NCBI GenBank assembly: GCA_946478635.1
Contig: CAMLCX010000215.1
Location: 1 to 7,755, forward strand
Reading direction: 5' to 3'
DNA: 7,755 nucleotides
DNA from: an uncultured Pseudomonadota bacterium
GTDB taxonomy: Bacteria > Desulfobacterota_B > Binatia > UBA9968
The position numbers were made by a program, and so were the translations under genes. Numbering within the stretch: position 1 is the first letter of the stretch; each line of letters starts with the position of its first letter. Below are positions 6,498 to 7,755 of this stretch, one piece after another. The notes beneath the pieces were generated by a model. That model did no database searches, had not been told where the DNA came from, and was given only the letters and a program-made list of their open reading frames with translations.

Positions 6498-6527
6498 AAT
6501 TATTGCTAATTATGCTTAATTATTGCT
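6498..6527 (+). repeat. Three tandem 10-bp repeats upstream of the pil operon promoter
   Basis: AATTATTGCT (6498-6507), AATTATGCTT (6508-6517) and AATTATTGCT (6518-6527) sit end to end. The first and third are identical and the middle one differs by a shifted T. The identity of the outer copies extends one more base (11-bp direct repeats, start to start 20 bp). One helical turn per unit puts all copies on the same face of the DNA. Further TGCT-type elements follow (ACTGCTAT from 6535, and the inverted AAGCAAT at 6545-6551). The array spans about -40 to -70 relative to the predicted start, where activators or UP elements usually lie. Confidence 0.6.
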
Positions 6528-6713
6528 ATCTGCACTGCTATTCTAAGCAATCCAATTGCCATCCCTTTCAGCGCAAAAAAACGACGTTCAATTTTAAGTA
6601 AGTTATGGAATAAATGGCATTTTTATAAAACTTCGGAGCGGGGATGAGGGTGCTCGAATCGAACAAAATAGTCCAGCGGTAGCCCAATTGTTCAATTACT
6701 GTCATTTGAAGGC

Positions 6714-7755
6714 ATGAATCCGGCAGAAAAATTCGCCCGAGTTATTGTTCCAGCGCCACTCCGGGAGCCTCTCGTGTACCGCGTCCCGGATCTGCTCGGT
6801 AACAAAATCGCCCCGGGCAGTCGGGTTCTGGTCCCGCTCAAACAGCGCATCATGACCGGTATCGTTGTCGATTTTGTCTCGGAGTGTTCACTGGATCAGA
6901 CCAAGTCAATCATCGACTTGTTGGATGAAAAGCCAATCCTCGATCACCATCTGCTGAAACTCGCCCAGTGGATTGCACAGTACTATCTGGCGTCGCTCGG
7001 CGAAGTTTTGGCGACGATGCTACCGCCCAATTCGCGCCGGCAAAGCCGCAAAACCGTTAGTCTACGAAACGGTGAAGTCGCCGTTCACGACGACATCGGC
7101 AAGAAAATCCTTGTCGCGCTCAAGCGCTACAAAGGCAAAGTGAGCATCGGCACGCTAACCAGAAACTTTCCGGATCAATCGATTGGCGCGGCGCTGGCGC
7201 GCCTTGAAAAGCTGGGAGTCCTGGAGGTCACCGATCACTTGGCGAAACAAAGAAACCAAAAAGAGGCGCAGCTTCCGACAACAAATCAGGGGGTCAATAC
7301 GGCCGGCGTCAGGTTTGCGCTGACGGGCGAGCAGGAGACAGCCCTTACGACAATTGCCGGACGCATAGCAAGTGGCGGCTTTGAAACTTTTTTACTGCAC
7401 GGCGTGACCGGCAGCGGCAAGACCGAAGTTTATCTCAGGGCGATGGAACAGGTGCGCGAGCTTGGGCGGCGGAGCCTGATCATTATTCCAGAAATCTCAT
7501 TGACCCCGCAGTTGTTGGATCGCCTCAATGCCCGCTTCCCAAATAAAGTCGGCGTGCTGCATAGCGCTCTCACCGGCGCTCAGCGTTGGTCCCAATGGCA
7601 GCAGATATTTAACGGCCAGATGGATGTCGTCGTCGGCGCGCGCTCCGCCGTGTTCGCGCCGGTACCCAACCTCGGCTTGATCGTGGTCGACGAAGAGCAC
7701 GACTCCTCTTACAAACAAGAGGAAGGCGTCCGCTATAATGGGAGAGATGTGGCTG
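6714..7755 (+). CDS. priA: Primosomal protein N' (replication restart helicase PriA), N-terminal part, runs off right edge
   Basis: PriA recognises stalled or repaired replication forks and reloads the replisome; it is a 3'-to-5' superfamily 2 helicase. The first 347 residues are present, somewhat under half of the usual length. Visible parts are: the 3'-end DNA-binding domain (about 6-105, with FARVIVPAPLREPLVYRVP, GSRVLVPLKQRIMTGIVVD and WIAQYYLASLGEVLATMLPP); a winged-helix-like segment (about 125-180); and the start of helicase lobe 1. That lobe shows LTGEQ (203-207), Walker A GVTGSGKTEVY (230-240), IIIPEISLTPQ (256-266), VLHSAL (281-286), VVVGARSAVFAPVPNLGLI (305-323) and the DEEH Walker B box (326-329). 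The start is the first ATG after an in-frame TAG at 6669-6671. GAAGG ends only one base before it, an unusually tight ribosome site. The zinc-binding region and lobe 2 lie beyond the edge. It is divergent from the pil operon and functionally unrelated. Confidence 0.96.
   Translation, partial: MNPAEKFARVIVPAPLREPLVYRVPDLLGNKIAPGSRVLVPLKQRIMTGIVVDFVSECSLDQTKSIIDLLDEKPILDHHLLKLAQWIAQYYLASLGEVLATMLPPNSRRQSRKTVSLRNGEVAVHDDIGKKILVALKRYKGKVSIGTLTRNFPDQSIGAALARLEKLGVLEVTDHLAKQRNQKEAQLPTTNQGVNTAGVRFALTGEQETALTTIAGRIASGGFETFLLHGVTGSGKTEVYLRAMEQVRELGRRSLIIIPEISLTPQLLDRLNARFPNKVGVLHSALTGAQRWSQWQQIFNGQMDVVVGARSAVFAPVPNLGLIVVDEEHDSSYKQEEGVRYNGRDVA

Larger units (their letters stand above)
6430..6713. other. 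Divergent intergenic region between the pil operon and priA
   Basis: This is the only stretch in the window longer than 50 bases without a gene. From the left it holds the leader hairpin, the candidate pil promoter, and the tandem 10-bp repeats. An AT-rich tract (about 6481-6635) follows, and then about 80 bases with no recognisable feature before priA. For priA (plus strand) I see only weak promoter candidates: TGCTATTCT at 6536-6544 as an extended -10, and TATAAA at 6624-6629 without a convincing -35. No RNA gene, terminator or credible small ORF was found. Confidence 0.6.

Noticed and set aside
6227..6601. 124-codon plus-strand frame opposite the HTH gene and running through the intergenic region
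   Set aside because: Half of it is antisense to a clear HTH domain and the rest is AT-rich repeat-containing DNA; the product is rich in Cys/Phe/Ser/Arg with no domain pattern.
6645..6690. tRNA-like elements (TCGAATC resembling a T-loop, and AGTCCAGCGGTAG resembling a D-arm)
   Set aside because: They are in the wrong order and no acceptor or anticodon stem can be formed, so this is not a tRNA.
6691..6710. TTCAA/TTGAA inverted repeat just before the priA start
   Set aside because: A 5-bp AT-rich stem is too weak to be called a regulatory hairpin or terminator.
7497..7718. Minus-strand open frame inside priA
   Set aside because: Antisense to PriA motifs around the DEEH box.

Overview
The window is an ordinary but well-organised piece of chromosome from a Gram-negative bacterium. 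Most of it is the type IV pilus (T4P) alignment and secretin operon on the minus strand. Read in the direction of transcription (right to left), the order is: a small XRE-type helix-turn-helix (HTH) gene, pilM, pilN, pilO, pilP, pilQ, aroC (chorismate synthase), and the first 17 codons of aroK (shikimate kinase), which runs off the left edge. On the other side of a 284-base intergenic region, priA (primosomal helicase) starts on the plus strand and runs off the right edge. An outer-membrane secretin together with PilM/N/O/P implies two membranes. The order pilMNOPQ-aroC-aroK resembles deltaproteobacterial (for example Geobacter-like) loci more than the pilMNOPQ-aroK-aroB arrangement of gammaproteobacteria. 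A lineage of the former Deltaproteobacteria or a neighbouring phylum is therefore my best guess, but it is only an inference from gene order.

The minus-strand genes are tightly packed. The HTH stop and pilM start are one base apart, pilM/pilN and pilN/pilO overlap by 4 and 3 bases, pilO/pilP are 7 bases apart, pilP/pilQ 24, pilQ/aroC 40, and aroC/aroK about 5. They look like one transcription unit. PilM (cytoplasmic, actin-like) binds the N-terminal tail of PilN. PilN and PilO form a coiled-coil inner-membrane heterodimer, PilP links it across the periplasm, and PilQ is the outer-membrane gate for the pilus. AroC and AroK belong to the shikimate pathway and have no role in the pilus; they appear to be passengers of the operon.

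The only substantial non-coding stretch (6430-6713) is AT-rich in its middle. It holds a candidate sigma-70 promoter for the pil operon, three tandem phased 10-bp repeats just upstream of its -35 box, and a small GC-rich hairpin in the expected leader. Together with the HTH gene heading the operon, this suggests local, possibly autogenous control of pilus assembly genes. I see no mobile element, CRISPR array, RNA gene, or frank novel system. The points most worth a second look are the HTH-pilM coupling, the repeat array, and a possible lipoprotein signal on PilQ. Most other long open frames are antisense shadows of these genes.
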